Shown here: positions 26,600 through 35,723 of the stretch, piece after piece | How positions within the stretch are numbered: the stretch's first letter is position 1 | How the letters are laid out: every line of letters begins with the position of its first letter | DNA from: Sinomicrobium oceani | Lineage (GTDB): Bacteria > Bacteroidota > Bacteroidia > Flavobacteriales > Flavobacteriaceae | DNA length: 64,000 nt | NCBI RefSeq assembly: GCF_900119185.1 | Contig: NZ_FPJE01000020.1 | Span: forward strand, 1-64,000 | Reading direction: 5' to 3' | Program-made: the position numbers and the translations under genes | The notes under the pieces: model-generated | What the model was told of the DNA's origin: nothing | What the model saw: the letters and a program-made list of their open reading frames with translations, nothing else | The model's database searches: none

Positions 26600-27667
26600 T
26601 TACAGGGGATGTTCTTTGTGATAGTTAACAAGGAGTGCTACCACATAGCTGTAGGTACGGATACCATCGGCCTGGTTATTGGCTTTGAGATAGGCGTTGA
26701 ACGTATTTTTAAACAAGGGTTCGGCCGGGTTCTCGTAGGTACTCCAGAAAAGGGCAACTTCTTCGTAATTGCTGAGAATGCCCGGGTGTATTTTAGCTTT
26801 GAGGTCGGCAAAACGGTCTTTGTCCCTCCGGAAGACTTCGTTGAGACAGTACCGGAGCATATAGGCATAGCCCGAAAAGCGAAAGTAGGGATCGTCGTGT
26901 GCCGTTGCGGCGAGGTACCCCACGAAATTGGCTTCGTTTTCGGCGGAAAAACCGATCTGGTGGGCTTCTTCATGACAGGTGATAAGCGGGTAACGGTAGT
27001 CGAGGCGCAGACTGTTTACCTGGGCCTCGTTGGTAAACGGGTTCAGGTAACCGCTGTATCCCATATAGGTAAGCGGCAGGGAGATCAGCGAACTTTTTAT
27101 ACTCGGTGGTGTGTAGGATAGTCCGGGATATCCGGTAGCCAGGCGGGCATAGCCCGATACCGACATCTCGTAGATATCCTGCCGTGTGTACGGAAGCTGT
27201 ACGGCAAGAGAGTCGTTTCCGGTAATTTCCTTTTGCAGTGTATTGGTCCGGGTAATGAGTTTTTCTGTAAAATCGACCAGTTCTCCGGTAGAATAGGTAT
27301 TTCCGATACCCAGTGTTGTGTGAATAGGGGGGCGGTAATAGTTCATGCCCCAGAACAGGTGAAAGGTGAAATACAGCATGGCGATGACAACCAGGATCTC
27401 GCGGAAGAAAAACCAGGGACGCCGGCGCAGTAACCTGATATTGCATATAAAAAACCGGATGATAAAAATCCCGGCAAGCATATAAAGAATATCACCTACC
27501 GAAAAAGGGATCCATCCCAGGGTGTAACGGCAGGCTTTAGCTATCAGGGGGTAGATCCCGTTGCTGTAATACTGCGCTACGAAATCCGGTACCCGCGCCA
27601 GCAGTTTTACGACTATAATCTGGGGAATGACGGACAGGGCAAGTATGGTCTTCATTTTGTCGGACAT
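26600..27667 (-). CDS. DUF3810 membrane protein with HEXXH motif
   Basis: A 355-residue protein of the DUF3810 family. Three hydrophobic segments lie in the first 115 residues (LALSVIPQIIVVKLLA, VGDILYMLAGIFIIRFFI, EILVVIAMLYFTFHLF), followed by a soluble part. The latter contains ITCHEEAHQIGFSAENEANF near residue 235, a HEXXH-type zinc motif with a downstream Glu, so it may be a membrane-anchored metallopeptidase. The family is frequent in Bacteroidota and Firmicutes and has no proven activity. It is divergent from pepD. Confidence 0.83.
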   Translation of the reverse strand: MSDKMKTILALSVIPQIIVVKLLARVPDFVAQYYSNGIYPLIAKACRYTLGWIPFSVGDILYMLAGIFIIRFFICNIRLLRRRPWFFFREILVVIAMLYFTFHLFWGMNYYRPPIHTTLGIGNTYSTGELVDFTEKLITRTNTLQKEITGNDSLAVQLPYTRQDIYEMSVSGYARLATGYPGLSYTPPSIKSSLISLPLTYMGYSGYLNPFTNEAQVNSLRLDYRYPLITCHEEAHQIGFSAENEANFVGYLAATAHDDPYFRFSGYAYMLRYCLNEVFRRDKDRFADLKAKIHPGILSNYEEVALFWSTYENPAEPLFKNTFNAYLKANNQADGIRTYSYVVALLVNYHKEHPL

Positions 27668-27804
27668 GGGATAAAAATAGGGAAATAAATGCTTTGATAC
27701 CGATAAATGTCATAAATTCGGAGGTACGGTCATTTGAAGAATACCCGGGCCGGTTCTTCCGGATACTTCTTGTTAATAATCGGCTAAGGATTTAAAAGTT
27801 TCTG

Positions 27805-27812
27805 TAGTTTTG
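27805..27812 (+). promoter_or_regulatory. -7 element of pepD
   Basis: TAGTTTTG matches TAnnTTTG exactly, 22 bases before the ATG at 27834; no clear TTG box is found at the usual distance. Confidence 0.45.
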
Positions 27813-27833
27813 TAACAAACAAAAAGAGAAAAT

Positions 27834-29297
27834 ATGAGTTCAGAGATAAGATCCCTGGAGCCCGTTGCGGTCTGGAACCGTTTTGCGGACCTCAACGCAG
27901 TGCCCAGGGCTTCGAAAAAAGAAGAACAGGTCATTCGTTTTATGCTGGAGTTCGGGGAAAAGCTCGGACTGGAAACGATAAAGGATCATACCGGGAATGT
28001 CATTATCCGCAAACCGGCCACTCCGGGCATGGAAAACCGGAAAATGGTGATCCTGCAGTCACATCTCGATATGGTTCATCAGAAGAACGAAGAAACCGAT
28101 TTTGATTTTGAGACCCAGGGTATCCGTATGTATTCGGACGGTGATTGGGTGAAGGCAGAGGGCACTACACTCGGTGCCGATAACGGGTTGGGAGTGGCAG
28201 CTATTATGGCCGTACTGGAAAGTACCGACATCGCCCATCCTGCTATCGAAGCCCTGTTTACCATAGACGAAGAAACCGGGATGACCGGTGCCCAGGGACT
28301 CGAACCGGGATTGCTCAAAGGAGAGATACTGCTCAACCTCGATACCGAGGAAGATGATGAGATCGGTATAGGGTGTGCAGGTGGTGTCGATGTCACGGCA
28401 GAACGCGACTATAAGGAAGAAGAAGTACCTGTGGAAACAGTCGCTTTCCGGATTACGGTAAAAGGCCTGCAGGGTGGTCACAGCGGTATGGATATCCATA
28501 AAGGACTGGGCAATGCCAATAAGATCATGAACCGTCTGCTTTTTGACGGCTTCGAAAATTACGGTTTGCGTGTGGCTTCGCTCGAAGGGGGCGGTTTGCG
28601 AAATGCCATCCCCCGCGAAAGCTCGGCAGTGGTTGTGGTCGATAAAATTCACAAGGATGCTTTTGTCTTTGAATTCGGAGAGCAGGAACGCGATATCAAA
28701 CACGAATTACAGACTATGGAACCTTCCCTTGAGATCATGGCAAAACCGGTAGACCTGCCGGAAAAGGTTATGGAACTCGGCGTGCAGGAGGGGATAACCA
28801 AGGCCATATATGCCGCGCATAACGGGGTGTACCGTATGAGTGCCGATATGATAGGACTTACGGAAACTTCCAATAATATAGCCCGGGTAGCTATTAAAGA
28901 CGGTAAAATAAAAATTTCCTGCCTTACCCGTTCGTCCGTAGACAGCTCCAAGACAGACCTGGCCAATGCCCTGCGTGCTGCTTTTGAACTGGCGGGATGT
29001 GAGGTGACGTGCTCGGGGAGTTACCCGGGATGGCAGCCGGACCTCGATTCGCCGGTACTCAAAGTGTTGCGGGCCAAATATGAAAAACTCTTCGGGGAAA
29101 AGCCCGAAGTAGCAGCGTGTCATGCCGGACTGGAATGCGGGATCATCGGTCAGAACTATCCCAAAATGGATATGATCAGCTTCGGGCCTACCATTCGTGG
29201 AGCACATTCACCCGATGAAAGGGCCAGTATCGTTTCGGTACAGAAGTTCTGGAAGTTTCTCAAAGAAATACTGAAAGACATTCCCGTTAAAGAATAA
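27834..29297 (+). CDS. pepD: aminoacyl-histidine dipeptidase (PepD)
   Basis: A 487-residue cytoplasmic zinc peptidase of family M20 that cleaves dipeptides such as Xaa-His. Metal and catalytic residues are visible in order: SHLDMVHQKNEE near residue 78, GTTLGADNGLGVAA near residue 115, the general-base segment TIDEETGMTGAQGL near residue 144, LNLDTEEDDEIGIGC near residue 171, and the C-terminal GPTIRGAHSPDER. Length is normal. A purine-rich AAAAAGAGAAA lies before the ATG. It stands alone with its own promoter and a terminator-like hairpin. Confidence 0.93.
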   Translation: MSSEIRSLEPVAVWNRFADLNAVPRASKKEEQVIRFMLEFGEKLGLETIKDHTGNVIIRKPATPGMENRKMVILQSHLDMVHQKNEETDFDFETQGIRMYSDGDWVKAEGTTLGADNGLGVAAIMAVLESTDIAHPAIEALFTIDEETGMTGAQGLEPGLLKGEILLNLDTEEDDEIGIGCAGGVDVTAERDYKEEEVPVETVAFRITVKGLQGGHSGMDIHKGLGNANKIMNRLLFDGFENYGLRVASLEGGGLRNAIPRESSAVVVVDKIHKDAFVFEFGEQERDIKHELQTMEPSLEIMAKPVDLPEKVMELGVQEGITKAIYAAHNGVYRMSADMIGLTETSNNIARVAIKDGKIKISCLTRSSVDSSKTDLANALRAAFELAGCEVTCSGSYPGWQPDLDSPVLKVLRAKYEKLFGEKPEVAACHAGLECGIIGQNYPKMDMISFGPTIRGAHSPDERASIVSVQKFWKFLKEILKDIPVKE

Positions 29298-29305
29298 TCA
29301 CCGAA

Positions 29306-29350
29306 AAAGGGGAAAGCATGGTGTGTGGTCACGATGATTTCCCCTTTCTT
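29306..29350 (+). terminator. probable terminator after pepD
   Basis: AAAGGGGAAA (29306-29315) pairs with TTTCCCCTTT (29338-29347) and is followed by CTTC; the loop is long (22 bases) and the T run is weak. Confidence 0.45.
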
Positions 29351-29388
29351 CCCCAAAAAATATTCCGGATCTTATAAAAACCCGTGCA

Positions 29389-30249
29389 GTGAACCTCATC
29401 AAGACGTATACGGATGTCAACCCATCGGATAGCCGGATGAATTTCCGTATCCGTACCATGGAAGCTATCTATGATGAAAACAGGGGGCAGCCCGACGAAC
29501 CCCACCGGCACGATTATTATATTATCATGCTGGTCCGGAAAGGAAAAGGCACGCATGATATAGATTTTACCACCTACCCGCTGACGGACAAACAGGTTTA
29601 TTTTATCAGTCCCGGACAGGTACACCGGATGGAGGAACAGAAAAGGTCATCCGGGTATGTCATTACCTTTTCCACAAGGTTTATGACCGAGAACCAGATC
29701 GATCCCTGTTTTATTGACGATATCAATCTTTTTAAGGACTACGGAGAAGCGCCGCCCTTACCGTTGTCCGACCTACAACTGGAACAACTTTCGGGGTATT
29801 GCAGGCAAATGGAGGAATGGAGCGAAAAACAGATGAAGTTCCGCGCTCAGGGAATCGGTTCCCTGTTACGGCTTTTTCTCATTTCCTGTAATAATCTCTG
29901 TACGCTCCATGGCGGAAATCCCCAGGAACTTCAGGGAGGCGGCACCTTACTGAGAGCTTATAAACAATTGGTGGAAACACACTACACCAGGTGGCACCTG
30001 GTATCTCAGTATGCCGAATCCCTTCATGTAACCCCCGATCATCTCAACCGTACCGTAAAAGCCCTGATCGGAAAAACAGCGAAAGAATACCTGCAGTCCC
30101 GTATTACCACGGCAGCAAGGCGGATGCTCTATTTTTCCGGACAGCCCCAGAAAGAGATCGCGTATGCCCTCGGGTTTTCCGAGCCCGCACATTTCAGCAG
30201 TTTTTTCAAGAAATGTACGGGAATATCGCCTTCAGACTTTCGGAAATAA
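29389..30249 (+). CDS. AraC-family transcriptional regulator
   Basis: A 286-residue regulator with a GTG start (29389). The N-terminal cupin-like part (residues 1-150) has PHRHDYYIIMLVRKGKGTHD and the phrase YFISPGQVH, typical of AraC sensors that bind a small molecule. The C-terminal DNA-binding part (190-286) has two HTH units, including LVSQYAESLHVTPDHLNRTV and the signature KEIAYALGFSEPAHFSSFFK. It reads towards the pirin genes with 98 bases between, so it may control them. The ligand is unknown. Confidence 0.9.
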   Translation: MNLIKTYTDVNPSDSRMNFRIRTMEAIYDENRGQPDEPHRHDYYIIMLVRKGKGTHDIDFTTYPLTDKQVYFISPGQVHRMEEQKRSSGYVITFSTRFMTENQIDPCFIDDINLFKDYGEAPPLPLSDLQLEQLSGYCRQMEEWSEKQMKFRAQGIGSLLRLFLISCNNLCTLHGGNPQELQGGGTLLRAYKQLVETHYTRWHLVSQYAESLHVTPDHLNRTVKALIGKTAKEYLQSRITTAARRMLYFSGQPQKEIAYALGFSEPAHFSSFFKKCTGISPSDFRK

Positions 30250-30347
30250 CCTCCATATCGTATTTTTATAAGTCTTCCCCGTATTCTTGTATTTCCCCGT
30301 ACCGGTATGGTTCGGAACTTTGTATAGAACAAAAAAGGAGTATTATT

Positions 30348-31061
30348 ATGAAAACTATAATGCACAGCGCAAATACGAGAGGACATGCAGATCACGGATG
30401 GTTGAATGCACATCACAGTTTCAGTTTCGCCGGGTACTACAATCCGGACAGGATGAATTTCGGAGTACTTCGCGTACTGAACGATGATATCGTGAGCGGA
30501 GGTATGGGATTCGGGATGCACCCGCATGATAATATGGAAATTATCACAATCCCCCTGCGTGGTGACCTGGAACACAAGGACAGTATGGGTAACGTGGGAC
30601 GTATCAAGAACGGGGAAATACAGGTGATGAGTGCCGGAACAGGAGTTTTTCACAGCGAATATAACCCGAACAAGGACCAGGATACCAACTTGTTGCAGAT
30701 ATGGTTGTTCCCGAATAAGCGGAATGTAGAACCGAGGTATGATGAAATATCCATAGCCGATTACCACAAGAAAAACGAATTGTATCAGGTCGTATCCCCC
30801 GATCCGGACGACCAGGGAGCATGGATTCATCAGGATGCCTGGTTTTTCCTGGGAGACTTTGACAAGGGAGCCAGGACCGATTATACCTTACGCAAAGAAG
30901 GCAACGGTGTATATCTTTTTGTATTGGAGGGAAGCGTTCTTGTCAACGGTCAATCGCTGGAGAAGAGAGATGCTGTCGGGGTATCGGAAACCGATACCAT
31001 CGCCGTAGAAGCTGCGGAAGATACCCGGTTTCTCCTGATGGATGTGCCGATGAGCACATAA
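30348..31061 (+). CDS. pirin-family protein (YhhW-like)
   Basis: A 237-residue bicupin of the pirin family. The metal ligands of the N-terminal cupin are all present: His58 and His60 in GMHPHDNMEI, His102 and Glu104 in GVFHSEYN, matching the quercetinase-type pirin YhhW. Such proteins bind iron or another divalent metal, and some act as dioxygenases while others are redox-linked regulators. The ATG at 30348 follows an AAAAAAGGAG site; an open frame extends upstream but is a shadow of the AraC gene. It is one of two pirins here, the other at 31433. Confidence 0.92.
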   Translation: MKTIMHSANTRGHADHGWLNAHHSFSFAGYYNPDRMNFGVLRVLNDDIVSGGMGFGMHPHDNMEIITIPLRGDLEHKDSMGNVGRIKNGEIQVMSAGTGVFHSEYNPNKDQDTNLLQIWLFPNKRNVEPRYDEISIADYHKKNELYQVVSPDPDDQGAWIHQDAWFFLGDFDKGARTDYTLRKEGNGVYLFVLEGSVLVNGQSLEKRDAVGVSETDTIAVEAAEDTRFLLMDVPMST

Positions 31062-31129
31062 TTGGCTTTTCGGCGGGAAAAGCGTGCGAAGTTTATTATA
31101 TTTATACAAATCATCTTACTTATCGAATC

Positions 31130-31414
31130 ATGGGAGAAATAAAGCATTTGCACAATGATACCAAAGGCGCCTTCGTTTATAAGGTAGATAAAAAGCGTCT
31201 TGGGGAAATGACGTACGTCATGGCCGGAGATCATAAAATGATCATAGAGCACACAGGGGTCGATGCGTCCCTGAAAGGACAAGGTGTCGGTAAAAAATTA
31301 CTGGAAACACTGGTGAATTACACCAGGGAAAAAGACATCAAAGTGGTGCCTTTATGTCCTTTTGCCAATGCGATGTTCAAAAAAGTAACCGAATGGCAGG
31401 ATGTCCTTGCCTGA
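31130..31414 (+). CDS. small GNAT-family N-acetyltransferase
   Basis: A 94-residue protein of the short GNAT-like family (Gcn5-related, YidJ-type). It has the acetyl-CoA-binding loop GQGVGKKLLETLV near residue 52 and the later VVPLCPFANAMFKK, where the Cys/Pro segment is typical. Proteins this short have only the core of the fold; the acceptor is unknown. It lies between the two pirin genes, 18 bases before the second, so it is probably cotranscribed with it. Confidence 0.85.
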   Translation: MGEIKHLHNDTKGAFVYKVDKKRLGEMTYVMAGDHKMIIEHTGVDASLKGQGVGKKLLETLVNYTREKDIKVVPLCPFANAMFKKVTEWQDVLA

Positions 31415-31432
31415 ATCTGAAAAACGCAGACC

Positions 31433-32305
31433 ATGTCCAATACCGATCTGATTATAGAAGAGAGAAGCCGGGATATCGGAGATTTCCTGGTAGGGCGGCT
31501 TATTCCGTTCCGTAAAAAACGTATGGTAGGCCCCTTTATATTTATAGACCACATGGGGCCCGAAAAGCTGGGGCCCGAAAAATATATGGATGTAGACCAG
31601 CATCCCCACATCGGACTGGCTACACTGACCTATCTGCTGGAAGGGGAGATTATGCATGAGGATAGTATAGGAACAACACAGCGCATTCGTCCGGGTTCGG
31701 TGAACCTCATGGTGGCCGGAAAAGGAGTAACGCATACCGAACGGACTCCCGACGATCTCCGCGGAGGGCACGAATATACCATGCACGGGTACCAGATCTG
31801 GATCGCCCTTCCCAAAAACCTGGAAAACATGGAGCCTGAATTCTACCATATATCCAAAGACGAACTTCCGTCCTGGGAAGAGGACGGGGCCGCATTTACC
31901 CTGGTAGCCGGTGAAGGTTTCGGAAGACAATCTCCGGTGCCCTCGTATTCCGATCTTTTTATGGTTTCGGTACGGGCGGAAGAAGATTTTTCGCTCGACG
32001 TGGCAGGTAACCTCAAAGGTGAGATCGGTATCTGTATCGTGGAAGGGGGCGTGGACGCCTGTGGTCAGCAGGTGGAAGCCGGTAATATGTTGGTGTCCAA
32101 ACTGGAGGGGCAATGTGCCTTAAAAGTCAGGAAAGGATCACATCTGTTGCTTTTCGGAGGAGAACCGTTTGAGGAAGAACGGCATATTTACTGGAATTTT
32201 GTATCCTCCCAAAAAGAGACGATAGAAAAAGCAAAAGAAAACTGGAGGGAAAAACGATTTCCCAAAGTGGAAGGCGATGAAACCTATGTTCCGCTTCCGA
32301 AATAA
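31433..32305 (+). CDS. pirin-family protein
   Basis: A 290-residue pirin with the family's N- and C-terminal cupins. Metal ligands are intact: His57 and His59 in DQHPHIGLAT, His101 and Glu103 in VTHTERTP. The N-terminus has VGRLIPFRKKRMVGPFIFID, the classical pirin signature, unlike the shorter paralogue at 30348, so the two belong to different branches. It may be a metal-dependent dioxygenase or a redox sensor; the substrate is unknown. The YceI gene follows after 85 bases. Confidence 0.9.
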   Translation: MSNTDLIIEERSRDIGDFLVGRLIPFRKKRMVGPFIFIDHMGPEKLGPEKYMDVDQHPHIGLATLTYLLEGEIMHEDSIGTTQRIRPGSVNLMVAGKGVTHTERTPDDLRGGHEYTMHGYQIWIALPKNLENMEPEFYHISKDELPSWEEDGAAFTLVAGEGFGRQSPVPSYSDLFMVSVRAEEDFSLDVAGNLKGEIGICIVEGGVDACGQQVEAGNMLVSKLEGQCALKVRKGSHLLLFGGEPFEEERHIYWNFVSSQKETIEKAKENWREKRFPKVEGDETYVPLPK

Positions 32306-32390
32306 ATATTTACGGAAAACCACAGGCTTGCCCGGAACCGGGCAACCGGACCGAAGAAAAAGTAAATAGTTGAATCATAAAAATAAAATC

Positions 32391-32930
32391 ATGGAAACAA
32401 CAAAAAAAGTAACGTGGAGTATCGACCCCGCACATTCCGAAGTACAATTTAAAGTAAAACACCTGGTGATATCAACCGTAACCGGGCAGTTTACCTCTTT
32501 TTCCGGCGGATTGGAGACCGGGGGAGAAGGGTTTGAAAATGCCAAAGCCTTTTTTGAAGCTGATGTGGACAGTATATCCACCAACAACAAGGACCGTGAC
32601 GAACATCTGAAATCCGAAGAGTTTTTTGATGCGGCAAACCATCCCAAAGTTACCTTTGTCTCCACGGCCTTTAAAAAGACGGGAGAGGATACTTACGAGA
32701 TTACGGGAGATATGACCATGAGAGGAAAGACCAGGGCTGTCGTACTCAAAGCGGAGCACGGCGGAATCATGGTAGACCCTTACGGAAATACCAAGGCCGG
32801 CTTTGAAGTCACCGGGAAACTAAACCGTAAAGACTTCGGACTGGAATGGAACGGTGTTACCGAAACCGGGGGGATCGTAGTAGGCGATGAAGTGAAACTG
32901 CTCCTGAACCTGCAATACGCCAAAAATTAA
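32391..32930 (+). CDS. YceI-family lipocalin-like protein
   Basis: A 179-residue protein of the YceI family, a beta-barrel that binds isoprenoid chains in known members. WSIDPAHSEVQFKVKHLVIS at the start, DSISTNNKDRDEHLKSEEFF near residue 65, and the closing FGLEWNGVTETGGIVVGDEV are diagnostic. There is no signal peptide, so this copy is cytoplasmic, unlike many YceI proteins. The ATG at 32391 is chosen over an in-frame TTG at 32370. A strong terminator follows, closing the pirin group. Confidence 0.93.
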   Translation: METTKKVTWSIDPAHSEVQFKVKHLVISTVTGQFTSFSGGLETGGEGFENAKAFFEADVDSISTNNKDRDEHLKSEEFFDAANHPKVTFVSTAFKKTGEDTYEITGDMTMRGKTRAVVLKAEHGGIMVDPYGNTKAGFEVTGKLNRKDFGLEWNGVTETGGIVVGDEVKLLLNLQYAKN

Positions 32931-32949
32931 ATAAAGGTTAAAATATGAC

Positions 32950-32976
32950 GGGGGTGTTTTTCACCCCCTTTTTTTT
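32950..32976 (+). terminator. terminator after the YceI gene
   Basis: GGGGGTG (32950-32956) pairs with CACCCCC (32962-32968), followed by eight T. Confidence 0.9.
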
Positions 32977-33125
32977 GGTACCTTTAACACGCTCCTGATA
33001 CACGGGATTTTTTTGCATAGTATTCTTTTACCGATGCTTTCCCGTTGTATGTCTTATCACTTTATTCTTTTTTCCTGAAGTTTTCAGGATGATGTATAGT
33101 ACAAACTTAAATTACACAAGCCCAA

Positions 33126-33701
33126 ATGAAAAAAATACTTTTGATTACCGGTGATTTTGCGGAAGATTATGAAACCATGGTGCCCTACCAGATGTTGCTT
33201 ATGGTGGGTTATGAGGTTCATGCGGTTTGTCCTGACAAGAAAAAGGGAGATTCGGTAAAAACGGCGATCCACGATTTCGAAGGAGATCAGACCTATACCG
33301 AAAAACCGGGCCATAACTTTCAGTTGAGCTACACTTTCGATGAGGTAAAACCGGAAAACTATGCCGGGCTCGTCGTTGTTGGAGGACGTGCTCCGGAATA
33401 CCTCCGGCTGAACAAGCAGGTGATCGGTATCGTAAAATACTTTTTTGAAAAAGACCTCCCCGTAGCAGCTATGTGCCACGGGATACAGATACTCACCACA
33501 GCAGGTGTCGTATCGGGAAGAACACTGACAGCTTACCCGGCCGTCGGGCCGGAAGTTACCATAGCAGGCGGTACGTACAAGGAGGTGCCCCCGACGGAAT
33601 CTGTAGTAGACGGAAATCTCGTAACATCACCGGCATGGCCGGGACATCCTTCCTTTATAAGGGAGTTCCTGAAATTGCTCGGTGCGAAGATCGCTTTGTA
33701 A
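33126..33701 (+). CDS. DJ-1/PfpI-family protein
   Basis: A 191-residue protein of the DJ-1/PfpI superfamily. The nucleophile elbow [16 protein letters not shown] near residue 114 carries the expected Cys followed by His, and the early [15 protein letters not shown] has the acidic residue of the family. PfpI-like proteins act as deglycases, proteases or stress chaperones; which applies here is unknown. It lies alone between two terminators. A small hairpin (CCTGAA/TTCAGG, 33074-33088) precedes it. Confidence 0.9.
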   Translation: MKKILLITGDFAEDYETMVPYQMLLMVGYEVHAVCPDKKKGDSVKTAIHDFEGDQTYTEKPGHNFQLSYTFDEVKPENYAGLVVVGGRAPEYLRLNKQVIGIVKYFFEKDLPVAAMCHGIQILTTAGVVSGRTLTAYPAVGPEVTIAGGTYKEVPPTESVVDGNLVTSPAWPGHPSFIREFLKLLGAKIAL

Positions 33702-33728
33702 ACGTTATTTTTATTTAATTCTGTTACG

Positions 33729-33774
33729 GTCCGGATAAACGGCTTTCCTGTCGCTATTTATCCGGACTTTTTTT
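33729..33774 (+). terminator. terminator after the DJ-1/PfpI gene
   Basis: GTCCGGATAAA (33729-33739) pairs perfectly with TTTATCCGGAC (33757-33767), followed by seven T. Confidence 0.9.
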
Positions 33775-33872
33775 GAGAAATAACCCTGTTCGGGCTATAC
33801 GACCTTATTCCGATTAATTTTTTTTATCTTCTTTTTTGAAGTATCTTGTCTTATCAATAGCAGCCATAGTAT

Positions 33873-35276
33873 ATGCGTAGTCTACTCGTACCTTATAGCC
33901 TTATAGTGTGTTTCCTGTTGGGGGGGACCAAAATCAATGCACAGCACGCCGACCTACCCCGCGGGGTTATTACGGATTCCGTACCCATAGCGGAAAGCGA
34001 AGGGTATAATTATGCGCTCTACCTCCCCGAAAACTATACGACAGCACGGAAGTGGCCGGTTGTTTTTGTTTTCGATATAGAAGGCAAAGGAGAGAAGGCT
34101 CTTGAGGTTTTCCGGCAAGCACCCGGTAGCAGGAATTTTATACTGATAGGTGCCAATAATGTAGAAAATACGACCTATGAATCCAATTTTTACACGGCCA
34201 AGCGTCTTTTCGATGCGGTGCTGGATAAATTTTCCATAGACCGGGCGAGAATTTATCTGGCCGGTTTTGGCGGAGGAGGCCGGCTGGCAACGGCCATAGC
34301 ATCTATATCCAGGGATGTGGATGGTGTTATTGCGTGTGGAGCGGCCCTGCCCGGTAACCGCAATTACCAACCGGAGAAAAATGATTTCATTTTTATCGGA
34401 ATGGTCGGTGATGAAGACGGAAATTACAGGGAAATGACCGGCACAGTAAACAGCCTGAAAAGCAAAAAATTCGAATCGGGCCTTCTTGTTTATGAAGGCG
34501 ATTCGTTCTATCCGCCAGGCGAAAGTATAGATAAAGCCCTGAGAATGCTTATTCTAAAATCTATAGCCCGCGGCGCTGTTCCGGAAGGAACACAAATTGT
34601 GGATTCGTTGCTGAAGGTGGATATGGACTTTAATCGAATGACAGAGCGGAGAGGGCGGTCGTTATATGCTTTTGAAGATGTGGAACAGCTAAAAGAGGAT
34701 TACGGGAACTATGTGGATAAAAATGTCTTCAGGGAACGAAAAAAGGAGATCCGGAAGACCGGGCAGTTCCGCAAGCAGCGCAACGACAATTATGGTGTGG
34801 AAGAAGAAGAAAGCTATATGCTGTCCGATTATCTTTCTTTCCTGTCTGCCGATCTGTCCAAAGGCGATATAGCACAGCTGCCGGCGTGGGAGGAGGAGAT
34901 TAAAAAACTCGAAAAGATGGAGAAAGGAGATAATCTGGCAAGACAAAAAATGGCGAGCAGAACAAAAAATCTTCTGGAGTCGGGTATACGGGAAGTAATC
35001 CCCGCCCTGGACACGACCAATACCGACCAGATGCTTTTTGCCAATGCTTTTATGGTGCTGCTCAACCCGGATCATGAGGATGCCTATCTCGAAGTGCTCC
35101 GGTACAGTGTGAAAAAAGGCGAATACGGCATGGCACTGTTCTATCTCGAACAATTGTTGAAACAGGGCTTCAGGGATGTCGCCAGGCTGAATGCCATGGA
35201 TGATATTGCCTTATTGCGCATATTGCCGGAATACAGCGATATTCTCGAAGAAAACGGACTGAAAACGCTGTATTGA
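33873..35276 (+). CDS. exported alpha/beta-hydrolase-like protein lacking the catalytic serine
   Basis: A 467-residue protein with a signal peptide (residues 1-23, ending TKINAQ). Residues 40-250 resemble an esterase-type alpha/beta hydrolase: YALYLPENYTTARKWPVVFV near residue 48, then a nucleophile-elbow position IYLAGFGGGGRLATAIA near residue 127. There the usual G-x-S-x-G reads G-F-G-G-G, so Gly133 stands in place of the serine and ordinary hydrolase activity is doubtful. The C-terminal 200 residues are helical and charged, ending in a TPR-like segment (EYGMALFYLEQLLKQGFRDV). It may bind rather than cut its ligand. Convergent with the ArsC-like gene. Confidence 0.72.
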   Translation: MRSLLVPYSLIVCFLLGGTKINAQHADLPRGVITDSVPIAESEGYNYALYLPENYTTARKWPVVFVFDIEGKGEKALEVFRQAPGSRNFILIGANNVENTTYESNFYTAKRLFDAVLDKFSIDRARIYLAGFGGGGRLATAIASISRDVDGVIACGAALPGNRNYQPEKNDFIFIGMVGDEDGNYREMTGTVNSLKSKKFESGLLVYEGDSFYPPGESIDKALRMLILKSIARGAVPEGTQIVDSLLKVDMDFNRMTERRGRSLYAFEDVEQLKEDYGNYVDKNVFRERKKEIRKTGQFRKQRNDNYGVEEEESYMLSDYLSFLSADLSKGDIAQLPAWEEEIKKLEKMEKGDNLARQKMASRTKNLLESGIREVIPALDTTNTDQMLFANAFMVLLNPDHEDAYLEVLRYSVKKGEYGMALFYLEQLLKQGFRDVARLNAMDDIALLRILPEYSDILEENGLKTLY

Positions 35277-35286
35277 TCGGATCTGA

Positions 35287-35628
35287 CTAAAGGATGGTTT
35301 TAATGTTTTCCGGCGGACGGCCTATCACGGCCTTTTTACCTGAAATAACGATCGGACGTTCTATCAGTTTCGGATGGGCGATCATGGCTTTTACGAGCTC
35401 ACCATCCGAAAGCTCCTTATCTTTGTACTGCTCTTTCCAGATGCTTTCGTTCTTACGGACCAGGTCTATGGGGGAGATTCCCAGTAGTGCAATGATGTCT
35501 TTCAGTTCTTTTTCCGAAGGAACGTCTTCGAGATATTTTACGATCTCAAAGTCTTTTCCGGATTCTTCCAATATGGCCAATCCCTGTCGGGACTTGCTGC
35601 AACGTGGGTTGTGAAATATCTTGATCAT
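35287..35628 (-). CDS. arsC: ArsC-like thioredoxin-fold protein (arsenate reductase family)
   Basis: A 113-residue protein with the glutaredoxin-type ArsC start MIKIFHNPRCSKSRQGL, Cys10 being the expected nucleophile, and the conserved IERPIVISGKKAVIGRPPE, where the Arg residues bind the oxyanion. Such proteins reduce arsenate to arsenite with glutathione or a related thiol. No arsenite pump or regulator lies nearby, so it may have a general redox role. The ATG at 35628 is chosen over one eight codons upstream (35652). Confidence 0.88.
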   Translation of the reverse strand: MIKIFHNPRCSKSRQGLAILEESGKDFEIVKYLEDVPSEKELKDIIALLGISPIDLVRKNESIWKEQYKDKELSDGELVKAMIAHPKLIERPIVISGKKAVIGRPPENIKTIL

Positions 35629-35723
35629 TTTTTCTGGTTTTGAGATTAACAAACTGTTTACCGTGTTCCTCGATGCCGGAAGAGGGCGAACCGGTGGCCC
35701 GCCCTTTCGTTATCCGGTCAGGA

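Noticed and set aside
29991-30347. Upstream extension of the first pirin gene
   Set aside because: It lies in another frame of the AraC gene; the ribosome site and pirin start are at 30348.
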